A DNA stretch of 64,000 nt from Actinomycetota bacterium (lineage in GTDB: Bacteria; Actinomycetota; Acidimicrobiia; Acidimicrobiales; Aldehydirespiratoraceae), in the NCBI GenBank assembly GCA_029979265.1, contig JAPOHW010000014.1:25857-89856 (forward strand), read 5' to 3'. Below, piece by piece: positions 14,993-22,890 of the stretch. The notes below the pieces were generated by a model, which worked only from the letters and a program-made list of their open reading frames with translations, was not told where the DNA came from and made no database searches. The translations under genes and the position numbers were made by a program. The number at the start of each line of letters is the position of its first letter. Within the stretch, counting starts at the first letter, position 1.

Positions 14993-16833
14993 GTGCACCC
15001 ATGGCAACCAACGAGACCCTTCCGGCCCGCGCCGCGCTCGACCAGGAGTGGCGCAAGGTCGTCAACCACGGCTTGCTCCTGGCACTGGTGCTGGTCTTCG
15101 TGTCGCTGGCGAACATGCCGGTCAGTCTCGATTCCCGCATGATCATCGAGCCCATGCTGAGCATGGGCTACCTCTCGTTGCTCTGGATCCCCGTCGTGAT
15201 GGGATTCATTGTTTCGTCGGAGAAGGTGCTGGAGGGCATCGCGTACCACGCCAAGGGGGCCCGTGAGGTCCTCGCCGGAGGGCTCGTCGGTCTGATCGGC
15301 GGGCTCGGGTTGTCGTTGCTGGTCGTCCTGATCGACAACTTCGATCTCCGAGACCCACTCGTCAACTGGAGTCCCGCACTGCTCGACCTGCTGCAGTTCG
15401 GCAACGGCATCGGGTTCGGGGTGATCATCTGGCCCGTCCTCGGCTTCGGACTCGGCGTGTTCGGCGGCGCCTTGCACATCTTCACGGCAATGACCCGCAC
15501 GATCGTCGGCTGGGTCCTCGGAGCCGTTCTCGGCATTGCGGTTTTCGAGACCGTGATCATCGACCTGCTCACCGAACGGCTTCCCTTCGAGTTCATCACC
15601 GACTGGTTCTATTTCATCCGAGGGGGCCTCTCGCAACAGGGCGCGGTCACCGCAGCACTCATCGGTGGCGGTCTCGGGTACCTCCGAGTCCTCGCCCAGC
15701 GGGGGGTGGTGCCGACCCCAGTGCAGGACTACAAGCAGCTGGTCGGTCCGGAGCGCACCCGGGCCAACACGATCATCATCATCACCTGTGGCGTAGCCAC
15801 GGCGATCCTGCCCCTGTTGCTCGGCCGGATCACCAACGAACTTCTTGCCAACGTGGGGCTGTTCGTGCTGTTGGCGCTCGGCCTGAACATCGTGGTGGGC
15901 CTCGCCGGCATTCTCGATCTCGGGTACGTGGCCTTCTTCGCTGTCGGCGGCTACGCCACTGCGATCCTCACCTCGCCCAATCGCGGTGACTCGTGGCCCG
16001 ACTGGGTACCACAGAGTCATTGGTTCGCCGCCCTGATCGTGGTGATCCTGTTGGCCATTTTGACCGGCTTGTTCATCGGGGCCCCCGTCATCCGTATGCG
16101 TGGTGACTATCTGGCGATCGTGACCCTCGGCTTCGGTGAGATCATTCGTCTGCTGTTCCTGTCGGATTGGCTCGGGGGGTACACCGGCGGTGCGCAGGGT
16201 GTCACGAACATCCCCGGGGTCGATCTCGGCTTCGTCGAGATCAAGGGCACTGACCCGCGGGCGATCTTCTACCTCGTGGCCGTGTTCTGCGCGATTGCGA
16301 TCTATGTCTCGTGGCGGCTCGAAAAGTCACGGCTCGGCCGAGCCTGGATGGCGATTCGCGAAGACGAGTCGGTTGCCGAAGCGATGGGCATCAACACGGT
16401 GAACGTGAAGCTGATGGCGTTCGTGGTCGGTGCGGTGCTGGCGTCGTTCTCTGGTGCCATCTTTGCGGCCAAGGTCGGTTCGATCTTCCCGACGTCGTTC
16501 ATCATCTTGGTATCGATCGTGATCCTCGTGGTCGTCATCGTGGGCGGTATGGGCAACATCGTTGGTGTGATCGCCGGCGCCGCCGTGCTGATCGGCGTGC
16601 TCGGGGGTCCGAAACAACCCGGGCTGCTTGCGGAGTTCTCCGAGTTCAAGCTTCTGATCTACGGCGCGTTGCTGATCTTCATGATGCTCAAGCGGCCCGA
16701 AGGCCTCGTTCCGAACGTTCGCCGAACCCGAGAACTCCACCAGGAGGAGTTCTTGCAGGACGCGTGGCTTCGAAGTCAGGTCGATGCCGATGAACAAGAC
16801 GGAGCTCCGAGCGGGGAGGTGGCGCCCGCATGA
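14989..16833 (+). CDS. livM: Branched-chain amino-acid ABC transporter, permease LivM with long N-terminal extension
   Basis: 614 aa, against roughly 300-400 for ordinary LivM. The last ~350 residues are the LivM core: L-L-A-L-G-L-N-I-V-V-G-L-A-G-I-L-D-L-G, then R-M-R-G-D-Y-L-A-I-V-T-L-G-F-G-E-I-I-R and M-G-I-N-T-V-N-V-K-L. The first ~260 residues carry several further hydrophobic segments and a charged loop and match no domain I recognise. ATGA overlaps tie it to livH and livG. The extension may be lineage-specific or may have a docking or regulatory role. Confidence 0.92.
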   Translation: MSAPMATNETLPARAALDQEWRKVVNHGLLLALVLVFVSLANMPVSLDSRMIIEPMLSMGYLSLLWIPVVMGFIVSSEKVLEGIAYHAKGAREVLAGGLVGLIGGLGLSLLVVLIDNFDLRDPLVNWSPALLDLLQFGNGIGFGVIIWPVLGFGLGVFGGALHIFTAMTRTIVGWVLGAVLGIAVFETVIIDLLTERLPFEFITDWFYFIRGGLSQQGAVTAALIGGGLGYLRVLAQRGVVPTPVQDYKQLVGPERTRANTIIIITCGVATAILPLLLGRITNELLANVGLFVLLALGLNIVVGLAGILDLGYVAFFAVGGYATAILTSPNRGDSWPDWVPQSHWFAALIVVILLAILTGLFIGAPVIRMRGDYLAIVTLGFGEIIRLLFLSDWLGGYTGGAQGVTNIPGVDLGFVEIKGTDPRAIFYLVAVFCAIAIYVSWRLEKSRLGRAWMAIREDESVAEAMGINTVNVKLMAFVVGAVLASFSGAIFAAKVGSIFPTSFIILVSIVILVVVIVGGMGNIVGVIAGAAVLIGVLGGPKQPGLLAEFSEFKLLIYGALLIFMMLKRPEGLVPNVRRTRELHQEEFLQDAWLRSQVDADEQDGAPSGEVAPA

Positions 16834-17621
16834 GCGAACGGCTGCTCACCATCGACAATCTGAGCGTCACCTTCGGTGGCCTTCACGCCCTGAAGAACCT
16901 CGACTTTCATGTCGACAAGGGCGAGATCGTCTCGGTCATCGGGCCCAACGGCGCAGGCAAGACGACGTTCTTCAACATGATCTCCGGCATGGTCGAGCCG
17001 ACCGAAGGTGACATCGTCTTCAAAGGCGAGTCGCTGATCGGACTCGACCCCAACCAGGTCACGGCTCGAGGGATCGCCCGGACCTTCCAGAACGTCCGGC
17101 TGTTCGCCAACATGACGATCCTCGAGAACGTCATGGTGGCGCAGCACTGTCGGACCAAGCAGGGCGTGTTCGGCGCCCTGTTCAACACCAGTGGATTCAA
17201 GCAGGAAGAGGCCGAGATCCGCGAGTGGGGCGAAAAGGTGCTCGGCTTCTTCGGATCTCGACTCGTGGGGTACCGGCTCGACCAGCCTGCGTCGGTTCTC
17301 TCCTACGCCAATCGCCGCCGCCTCGAGGTTGCCCGAGCGATGGCCACCAAACCGGAGGTCATCCTGCTCGACGAGCCCGTTGCGGGCATGAACCCCAGGG
17401 AATCCGAGGAGCTCACCGGCTTGATCGGCCAGCTCCGTGACGAGTGGGGTTTCACGATCGTGATGATCGAACACGACATGGGCGTCGTGCGCGACGTCTC
17501 CGATCGTGTTGTCGTGCTCGACCACGGCGAGACGATTGCCCAGGGGAGCTACGAGGACGTCTCGACCAACCCTGACGTGATCGAGGCCTACCTCGGTCGT
17601 CCTGCGGAGGAAGCATCATGA
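16830..17621 (+). CDS. livG: Branched-chain amino-acid ABC transporter, ATPase LivG
   Basis: 263 aa. Walker A is G-P-N-G-A-G-K-T-T near residue 37, and Walker B is I-L-L-D-E-P-V-A-G-M-N-P. The signature region is degenerate: L-S-Y-A-N-R-R-R-L-E-V-A-R-A, as is usual for LivG (canonically L-S-Y-G-Q-Q-R). The switch region is V-M-I-E-H-D-M. The start and end overlap livM and livF by four bases. It is one of two different ATPases driving the Liv importer. Confidence 0.93.
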   Translation: MSERLLTIDNLSVTFGGLHALKNLDFHVDKGEIVSVIGPNGAGKTTFFNMISGMVEPTEGDIVFKGESLIGLDPNQVTARGIARTFQNVRLFANMTILENVMVAQHCRTKQGVFGALFNTSGFKQEEAEIREWGEKVLGFFGSRLVGYRLDQPASVLSYANRRRLEVARAMATKPEVILLDEPVAGMNPRESEELTGLIGQLRDEWGFTIVMIEHDMGVVRDVSDRVVVLDHGETIAQGSYEDVSTNPDVIEAYLGRPAEEAS

Positions 17622-18361
17622 GCGACGTGACCGACACCTCGACCCCGCTGCTCGAGTTCCGGGGGGTCAACACCCACTACGGCGCAGTCCACATCCTGAA
17701 AGATGTGGATCTCGCCATCTACCCCGGTGAGCTCGTGTGTCTGCTCGGCGGCAACGCCTCGGGAAAGTCGACCACCCTCAAGACACTGCTCGGGATGGTC
17801 ACTCCCACCACCGGCGAGGTCGTGCTCGACGGCGAGGTCGTCAACAACAAGCCGACGTCCTATCTCGTCGAACGAGGGGTCACCATGGTCCCCGAGAACC
17901 GTCGGCTCTTCAAACGGCTGTCGGTGAAGGAGAATCTCGAACTCGGCGCCTACCTCCGGACCGACAAGGACGGGATCGAGGAAGACCTCGAGCGGATCTA
18001 CGAGATGTTCCCCAGAGTCAAGGAGCGTCTGAACCAGAAGTCCGGAACCCTTTCGGGGGGTGAGCAGCAGATGGTCGCCATGGGCCGTGCCCTGATGGCC
18101 CGACCTCGTGTCCTGCTGATGGACGAGCCGTCCATGGGACTGGCTCCGGCGCTGGTGCAGACCAACTTCGAGTTGATCCAGCAGATCCACGAAGCAGGTG
18201 TGGCGATTTTCATGGTCGAGCAGAACGCCAACATGGCGCTCTCGATCGCGGACCGCGGGTGGGTGCTGCAGACGGGTCGGGTTGTGCTCGACGACACGGC
18301 GCCCAATCTGCTCGCCAACCCGGACCTTCGGGCCAGCTACCTCGGCGAGGGTGACCGCTAG
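17618..18361 (+). CDS. livF: Branched-chain amino-acid ABC transporter, ATPase LivF
   Basis: 247 aa. Walker A is G-G-N-A-S-G-K-S-T; the usual family form is G-x-N-G-A-G-K-T-T, so Ala/Ser here is a conservative variant. The signature is L-S-G-G-E-Q-Q-M-V-A-M-G-R-A and Walker B is L-L-M-D-E-P-S-M-G-L-A-P. It is the last gene of the liv operon and is convergent with the ThDP enzyme gene. The gap of 34 bp shows no obvious terminator. Confidence 0.93.
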   Translation: MSDVTDTSTPLLEFRGVNTHYGAVHILKDVDLAIYPGELVCLLGGNASGKSTTLKTLLGMVTPTTGEVVLDGEVVNNKPTSYLVERGVTMVPENRRLFKRLSVKENLELGAYLRTDKDGIEEDLERIYEMFPRVKERLNQKSGTLSGGEQQMVAMGRALMARPRVLLMDEPSMGLAPALVQTNFELIQQIHEAGVAIFMVEQNANMALSIADRGWVLQTGRVVLDDTAPNLLANPDLRASYLGEGDR

Positions 18362-18395
18362 CTCTGGTGACGAGCTGCCGCCAGTCGGGAGGCGC

Positions 18396-20045
18396 TCAGG
18401 CTCGCAGATCGTCGACGGACGCCCACGGCGTCAGGCGGTCCGGTGGCATGACCAGATGGAGCAGCGCACCTGTCGGTGACGCCATCGCTCGCTGCATTGC
18501 CGGACCGAACTGCTCGGTGCGATCGACTCGTTCGGCGTGCATGCCGTAGGCGGCGGCAATTGCGACGAAGTCCGGGTTGACGATCGGCGTCCCACTGATG
18601 CGCTCGGGGTATGAGCGTTCCTGGTGGGCTCGGATCGTGCCGTACATGGCGTTGTCGAACACGAGCACGATGGGCTCGAGTCCGGCCTGTCGAGCCGTGC
18701 CCAGCTCCTGCATCGTCATCTGGAAGTCACCATCACCGGCGAAACAGACGACCGTGCGGTCGGGGTGAGCGGCCTTGGCTGCGATCGCAGCGGGCAGGCC
18801 GTAGCCCATGGTTCCGTTCTGAGGAGCGAGGAGCCGGGCTCGGCTTCCGTACCGGAAGAGCTTCCCGTTCCAGATCGAGAAGTTCCCGGCCCCGTTGGTG
18901 ATGATCACATCGTCAGGCAGGTTGGCCTCGAGCCAGCGCATGCCCTCGGCCATGTCGAGATCACCGGGCTGGGGTGGTGCGCCGAATCCGTCGAGGAAGG
19001 CTGCTCGACGGGTGGCCCGCCATTCGGCTCGCTGCGCAGCTTTCGCCACGGTGCGGTTGCGAAGCAGACCGATGGTGACCGACGGATCGCCGCAGACGCC
19101 CACGGTGGTCGGGTAGATCCGGCCGATCTGGGTTCGCTCGGGGTGAATGTGGACGATCCGCTGCGTCGGTTCGTCGAGATCGATCAGGGTCCAGGCTGCC
19201 GTCGTCATCTCGCCGAATCGGATACCGAGTCCAACGATGACATCGGCGTCCACGATCGTGTCGCGCACCGCTGGCACCATGGCAATGCCCGCTTCACCGA
19301 CGTAGTGGTCGCTGTGGTTGTCCATCAGGTCGTGGAACCGCCACGCAGCGACGACCGGGATGTCGTTGGCCTCGGCGAACGCAGCCAGATCGTCGCGCGC
19401 CTCGAGCGTCCAGCGACCTCCACCGGCAATGATGACCGGACGTTCGGCCGCTTCCAGTTCGGCGATGATGGCATCGATCTCGGCATCGGTCGGGGTGGCA
19501 CGCTCCACCTCGAGCGGTGTCACGTCGGTCGCTGCGGTGGAGGCTCGCAGCATGTCCTCGGGCAGGGCGATGGCCACCGGTCCGGGCCGGCCCGACACGG
19601 CGATCTTGAATGCGTGTTGCATGGTTTCGGCGAGATCGTCGACACGGTCGACCTGGTGGACCCACTTGGTGAGCGAGCCGAGCACGCGTTGGTAGTCGAG
19701 TTCCTGGAAGGCTTCGCGCCCGATCTCATGGGTGCTGACCTGTCCGATCAGCACCACCATCGGTTGGGAGTTTTCGCGTGCTGCGTGGATCCCGACCGAG
19801 GCGTTGGTCGCTCCGGGCCCGCGGGTGACCATGCAGATACCGGGCGTGCCGGTGAGTCGACCCCAGGCTTCGGCCATATAGGCAGCCCCGCCTTCCTGGC
19901 GGCAGATGACGAAGTCGATGTCGGTGTCGTGGAGTGCGTCGAGCACGGCAAGGTAGCTCTCGCCGGGAACACCGAAGGCGTGGGTGACGCTGTGGGCGAC
20001 GAGGGCGTCGACGACGACCTGGCCACCGGTGCGGATCTCGCCCAC
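18396..20045 (-). CDS. Thiamine diphosphate-dependent enzyme, acetolactate synthase large-subunit-like
   Basis: 549 aa. Three-domain ThDP fold: catalytic glutamate E51 in C-R-Q-E-G-G-A-A-Y-M-A-E-A, a central domain, and the ThDP-magnesium motif G-D-G-D-F-Q-M-T-M-Q-E-L-G ending in V-F-D-N. Relatives include acetolactate synthase, oxalyl-CoA decarboxylase, benzoylformate decarboxylase and sulfoacetaldehyde acetyltransferase. No small regulatory subunit is adjacent, which argues against biosynthetic IlvB. It starts with GTG three bases after the SDR gene, so the two are co-expressed. The substrate is unknown. Confidence 0.85.
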   Translation of the reverse strand: MGEIRTGGQVVVDALVAHSVTHAFGVPGESYLAVLDALHDTDIDFVICRQEGGAAYMAEAWGRLTGTPGICMVTRGPGATNASVGIHAARENSQPMVVLIGQVSTHEIGREAFQELDYQRVLGSLTKWVHQVDRVDDLAETMQHAFKIAVSGRPGPVAIALPEDMLRASTAATDVTPLEVERATPTDAEIDAIIAELEAAERPVIIAGGGRWTLEARDDLAAFAEANDIPVVAAWRFHDLMDNHSDHYVGEAGIAMVPAVRDTIVDADVIVGLGIRFGEMTTAAWTLIDLDEPTQRIVHIHPERTQIGRIYPTTVGVCGDPSVTIGLLRNRTVAKAAQRAEWRATRRAAFLDGFGAPPQPGDLDMAEGMRWLEANLPDDVIITNGAGNFSIWNGKLFRYGSRARLLAPQNGTMGYGLPAAIAAKAAHPDRTVVCFAGDGDFQMTMQELGTARQAGLEPIVLVFDNAMYGTIRAHQERSYPERISGTPIVNPDFVAIAAAYGMHAERVDRTEQFGPAMQRAMASPTGALLHLVMPPDRLTPWASVDDLRA

Positions 20046-20048
20046 GGG

Positions 20049-20855
20049 CTAGAGGTCTTCGATCGGGGGAAACGTGTCGGGGTGGACGATGTCGACGGTT
20101 GCCGACCGCTGCTGGGCAAGCATGCCGCCGTCGACCTTGATGACGTCACCGGTGACGTAGGCCGCGTCGTCGCTGGCGAGGAACAGCGCTGGTCCGGTCA
20201 TGTCGTACGGGTCGCCGATTCGTCCTGCGGGGATGTTGACGCCGCGGTAGGCCCGAGCCTCCTCGTCCATCCCGGCGGTGTCGATCGAGCCGGGCATCAA
20301 CGCGTTGACCCGAACGTTGTAGGGGCCGAGGTCGAGGGCCATGGCCCGCGTGAGGGCCTCGATCCCACCCTTGCTCGCGTCGTAGGCGGTGAAGCTCCGA
20401 TGGGCACGAGTGGCGCCTCCAGAGCTCATGTTGATGATCGAACCGCCCCCCTTCTTGGCCATGATGCGGGCGGCGACATGGCAGCACAGGAAATGCCCGG
20501 TGAGGTTCACGTCGATGATTCGTCGCCACCACGCTTCGTCGGCGTCGAAGAAGTGCAACATCGGGCTGACGAGACCGGCGTTGTTGACCAGCACGTCGAC
20601 GGTGCCAAAGGTGTCGATCGTCTGGTCGAACATGCTCTTGACCTGCGTACTGTCGGACACGTCGGCGGGGGCGGCGATCGCCGTCCCGCCGGCATCGTTG
20701 ATCCCGGCGGCCACCCCTTCCGCCGCCGTTTCGTCGATGTCGTTGACGACGACCGACGAGCCGACCGAACCGAAGCGTTCGGCGATCGCCTGGCCGATTC
20801 CCTTGCCGGCGCCGGTGACGACGACGACCTTCCCTGCGAGGTCCGGGTGAGTCAT
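20049..20855 (-). CDS. SDR-family NAD(P)-dependent oxidoreductase
   Basis: 268 aa, classical short-chain dehydrogenase. Nucleotide motif T-G-A-G-K-G-I-G (14-21), N-N-A-G, a catalytic Ser in I-N-M-S-S-G, Y-x3-K as Y-D-A-S-K, then P-G near V-N-A-L-M-P-G-S. It oxidises or reduces an alcohol/ketone pair; substrate unknown. It leads a two-gene unit with the ThDP enzyme. TAGCGT (20868-20863) lies seven bases before the ATG, so it is probably leaderless. It is divergent from the AhpD-like selenoprotein gene. Confidence 0.9.
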   Translation of the reverse strand: MTHPDLAGKVVVVTGAGKGIGQAIAERFGSVGSSVVVNDIDETAAEGVAAGINDAGGTAIAAPADVSDSTQVKSMFDQTIDTFGTVDVLVNNAGLVSPMLHFFDADEAWWRRIIDVNLTGHFLCCHVAARIMAKKGGGSIINMSSGGATRAHRSFTAYDASKGGIEALTRAMALDLGPYNVRVNALMPGSIDTAGMDEEARAYRGVNIPAGRIGDPYDMTGPALFLASDDAAYVTGDVIKVDGGMLAQQRSATVDIVHPDTFPPIEDL

Positions 20856-20861
20856 GCGCCG

Positions 20862-20868
20862 TACGCTA
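20862..20868. promoter_or_regulatory. Back-to-back -10 boxes of the SDR and selenoprotein genes
   Basis: The palindrome ACGCTAGCGT gives TACGCT on the plus strand (20862-20867) and TAGCGT on the minus strand (20863-20868). The minus-strand box is seven bases from the SDR start. The plus-strand box would begin a leader of about 23 nt that contains GGAGGAG before the ATG at 20897. The two promoters share the same bases, so polymerase could probably use only one direction at a time. Confidence 0.5.
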
Positions 20869-20896
20869 GCGTCCGCGTTCTGCAGGAGGAGCGGTC

Positions 20897-21478
20897 ATGG
20901 CGTGGATCGAACGGATTCCGGACGACGAATGGATCGGCGAGCTCGAGCCGCTCCGCGAACGGGTCGTGGATCGTGACGCGAACCGGATCGACAACATCAT
21001 GAGTGTCCACTCACTCAACCCTGCGAGCGTCGCCGCCCACGATGCGGTGTACCGATCGGCGATGGCGGGTACCAAGACGTTGCGCAAGGTGGAACGAGAG
21101 TTGATCGCTTACGTCGTCTCCGACATCAACGGCTGTCACTATTGACTCACGCATCACCGGCGCGGTCTGCGCCGACTGCTCAAGGACGATGCACTGCTCG
21201 CTCGCATCGATGAAAGCTGGGAAACGGCCGGACTCGGCCCGAAGCGGACGGCGATGCTCACCTACGCCGTCAAACTCACACGGACACCGGGCGAGATGGT
21301 CGAGGCCGACGTCGATGCGCTGCGAGCGGTCGACTTCACCGACCGCGATGTCCTCGACATCTGCGACGTGACGGCCTACTACGCGTACGCCAATCGGATC
21401 GCCGACGGCCTCGGGATCGAGGTGGAAGACTGGTACCCACCGGAGCCACCGATGGGTCATTGGGGGGACGACAGGTGA
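20897..21478 (+). CDS. AhpD-like peroxidase-related protein, predicted selenoprotein (TGA = Sec83)
   Basis: 193 aa if the in-frame TGA at 21143-21145 is read as selenocysteine. The frame before and after it is one continuous carboxymuconolactone decarboxylase/AhpD-family protein of normal length. It starts M-A-W-I-E-R-I-P-D-D-E and runs through V-H-S-L-N-P and E-R-E-L-I-A-Y-V-V-S to N-G-C-H-Y-U-L-T-H-H. It resumes with Y-A-V-K-L-T-R-T-P and ends near N-R-I-A-D-G-L-G-I-E. In the family the redox motif is C-x-x-C-x-x-x-H; here it is C80-H-Y-U83, with the TGA exactly at the second cysteine. A SECIS-like hairpin follows. Members are thiol peroxidases. GGAGGAG precedes the ATG. The end overlaps the next gene. 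A nonsense mutation is the alternative reading and is less likely. Confidence 0.85.
21143..21174 (+). promoter_or_regulatory. Bacterial SECIS-like element at the TGA codon
   Basis: The TGA (21143-21145) is followed by an 18-nt spacer (21146-21163). The last six bases of that spacer, CGGCGC (21158-21163), pair perfectly with GCGCCG (21169-21174) around a GGTCT loop (21164-21168). Bacterial SECIS elements need a short stem with G in the first loop positions at about 16-37 nt from the UGA. The GGUCU loop and 18-nt spacing are, from memory, those of E. coli fdhF. This would recruit SelB with Sec-tRNA. Confidence 0.8.
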
Positions 21479-22404
21479 GGTTCTTCACCGATGCCGACAT
21501 CGGCGCAGCGCTGCCGTGGCCTGCGTTGATCGAATCGATCGAACAGATCATGATCGAGCCCGACGCCACTGCGCCGGCTCGGACGCTCCACACGGTGCCC
21601 GACGGCAACGGCAACGATGCCTCGTTCCTGTTGAAGCCTGGGTGGGTCGCTGGGGAGTTGATCGGAGTGAAGGCGGTGACCGTCTTTCCCGACAACGGCG
21701 CGCAGGAGCTTCCGATGGTGCAAGCCGGTGTCCTGCTGTTCGACGGCACAACGGGATCGCTCGTCGGAGCCTGCGAGGCAAACGTGCTGACCACGCGCCG
21801 CACCGCGGCAGCGTCTGCAGTGGCGGCAAAGCGACTCGCCCGAGCCGATGCCCGAACGCTGCTGGTGGTCGGATCTGGTGCGCTGGCACCGATGGCCGTG
21901 CAGGCCCATGCGGCGGTTCGGGACTTCGACGTCATTCGGGTGTGGGGGCGAGATCGAGCAAAGGCCGCCGCAGTCGTCGATGCAGTTGCTTCAGAGGGCC
22001 TGTCGGCCGAGGTGGCCGTCGATCTCGATGCCGCTGTGGCCGACGCGGACGTCATCTCCTGCGTCACCGGCGCAACCCAGCCGATCATTCGTGGTGCGTT
22101 GCTGCGACCGGGCTCGCACGTCGATCTGATCGGTGGCTTCAATCACGCCATGCGAGAAGCCGACGATGACGTCATTCGCCGTGCGTCGGTGTTCGTCGAC
22201 ACCTATGACGATGCGGTGATCGCGGGCGATATCGCGCAGCCCCTCGAGTCTGGCGTCCTCACCCGAGATGATCTGGCCGCCGACTTGGCCGAGCTCGTCG
22301 CCGGTGCCCATCCGGGTCGCAGCCGAGACGACGAGATCACGATGTTCAAGTCGGCGGGAACGGCACTCGAGGATCTGGCGGCTGCTCGCCTCGCATTCGG
22401 CTGA
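21475..22404 (+). CDS. Ornithine cyclodeaminase/mu-crystallin-family reductase (probable pyrroline-2-carboxylate reductase)
   Basis: 309 aa from a GTG that overlaps the selenoprotein stop (GTGA); GGGGGG lies seven bases upstream. The family blocks are F-F-T-D-A-D-I, L-L-K-P-G-W, G-V-K-A-V-T-V-F-P, T-R-R-T-A-A-A-S-A and a dinucleotide site V-V-G-S-G-A-L-A. Members include ornithine cyclodeaminase, alanine dehydrogenase, ketimine reductase and Δ1-pyrroline-2-carboxylate reductase. The aconitase X dehydratase genes lie 75 bp away, convergent. Because of them, pyrroline-2-carboxylate reductase in 3-hydroxyproline breakdown is the best guess; the role is inferred from context. Confidence 0.82.
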   Translation: MRFFTDADIGAALPWPALIESIEQIMIEPDATAPARTLHTVPDGNGNDASFLLKPGWVAGELIGVKAVTVFPDNGAQELPMVQAGVLLFDGTTGSLVGACEANVLTTRRTAAASAVAAKRLARADARTLLVVGSGALAPMAVQAHAAVRDFDVIRVWGRDRAKAAAVVDAVASEGLSAEVAVDLDAAVADADVISCVTGATQPIIRGALLRPGSHVDLIGGFNHAMREADDDVIRRASVFVDTYDDAVIAGDIAQPLESGVLTRDDLAADLAELVAGAHPGRSRDDEITMFKSAGTALEDLAAARLAFG

Positions 22405-22479
22405 ACATCGACCTGGATGGTCGAACCGATCGTGCGGCTCGACGAAGCCGACCCGGCCGATCCTGAACGCTTCGCTGCG

Positions 22480-22890
22480 TCAGCCGGTGGTGATCGTGCC
22501 GTCGGGTGCCATCACGACAGCGTCGGCCCTGGCAAGGTCCCGGTAGGTCGCATCATCGACGGTGAAGATCGGCACGGTGATGTCGTAGAGCTCTTCGGCG
22601 ACGAGCGCACCGATCACGAGAATCTCGTCGGCGTGCTGCATCACGATCCCCGCTGGACCGATCCCGGCTCGGAGGACCTCGGTCAGCACCGACGACCCGC
22701 TGCTCGAGCCTCGTCCTGCGGGAAGGAGGAGGATGCGGCCGACGATGGACTCCCCGACCTGGGGGTGGGCCTGGTCGATGATGATGCCGGTCCACGGGTC
22801 GAGGCCGCCCCAGAAGCTGATCGGTTCTTCGAGATGAAGCATCGGACCGCGGGCCTCGCCGGCCATCAACACCCGCTCGGCTTCAGGCAT
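22480..22890 (-). CDS. Aconitase X small (swivel, DUF126) subunit
   Basis: 136 aa. The blocks L-E-E-P-I-S-F-W-G-G-L-D-P, G-R-I-L-L-L-P-A-G-R-G-S-S-S-G-S-S and A-D-A-V-V-M-A-P-D-G are those of the swivelling domain of the AcnX family. The Ser-rich loop holds the proposed catalytic serine. Its ATG at 22890 lies inside the end of the large-subunit gene (8-base overlap), so the subunits are made together. In bacteria, two-subunit AcnX enzymes are mostly cis-3-hydroxy-L-proline dehydratases; archaeal relatives dehydrate phosphomevalonate. Confidence 0.85.
   Translation of the reverse strand: MPEAERVLMAGEARGPMLHLEEPISFWGGLDPWTGIIIDQAHPQVGESIVGRILLLPAGRGSSSGSSVLTEVLRAGIGPAGIVMQHADEILVIGALVAEELYDITVPIFTVDDATYRDLARADAVVMAPDGTITTG

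Noticed and set aside
18624..21002. A very long open frame on the plus strand opposite the ThDP enzyme and SDR genes
   Set aside because: It is the antisense shadow of two well-conserved minus-strand genes, a usual effect of high GC; its translation is low-complexity and matches no family.
20897..21145. The AhpD-like gene as an 82-aa truncated protein or pseudogene
   Set aside because: The family sequence continues in the same frame for 110 more codons with no other lesion, the TGA is exactly at the redox Cys, and a SECIS-like hairpin follows. Sequencing error remains possible but is less likely.
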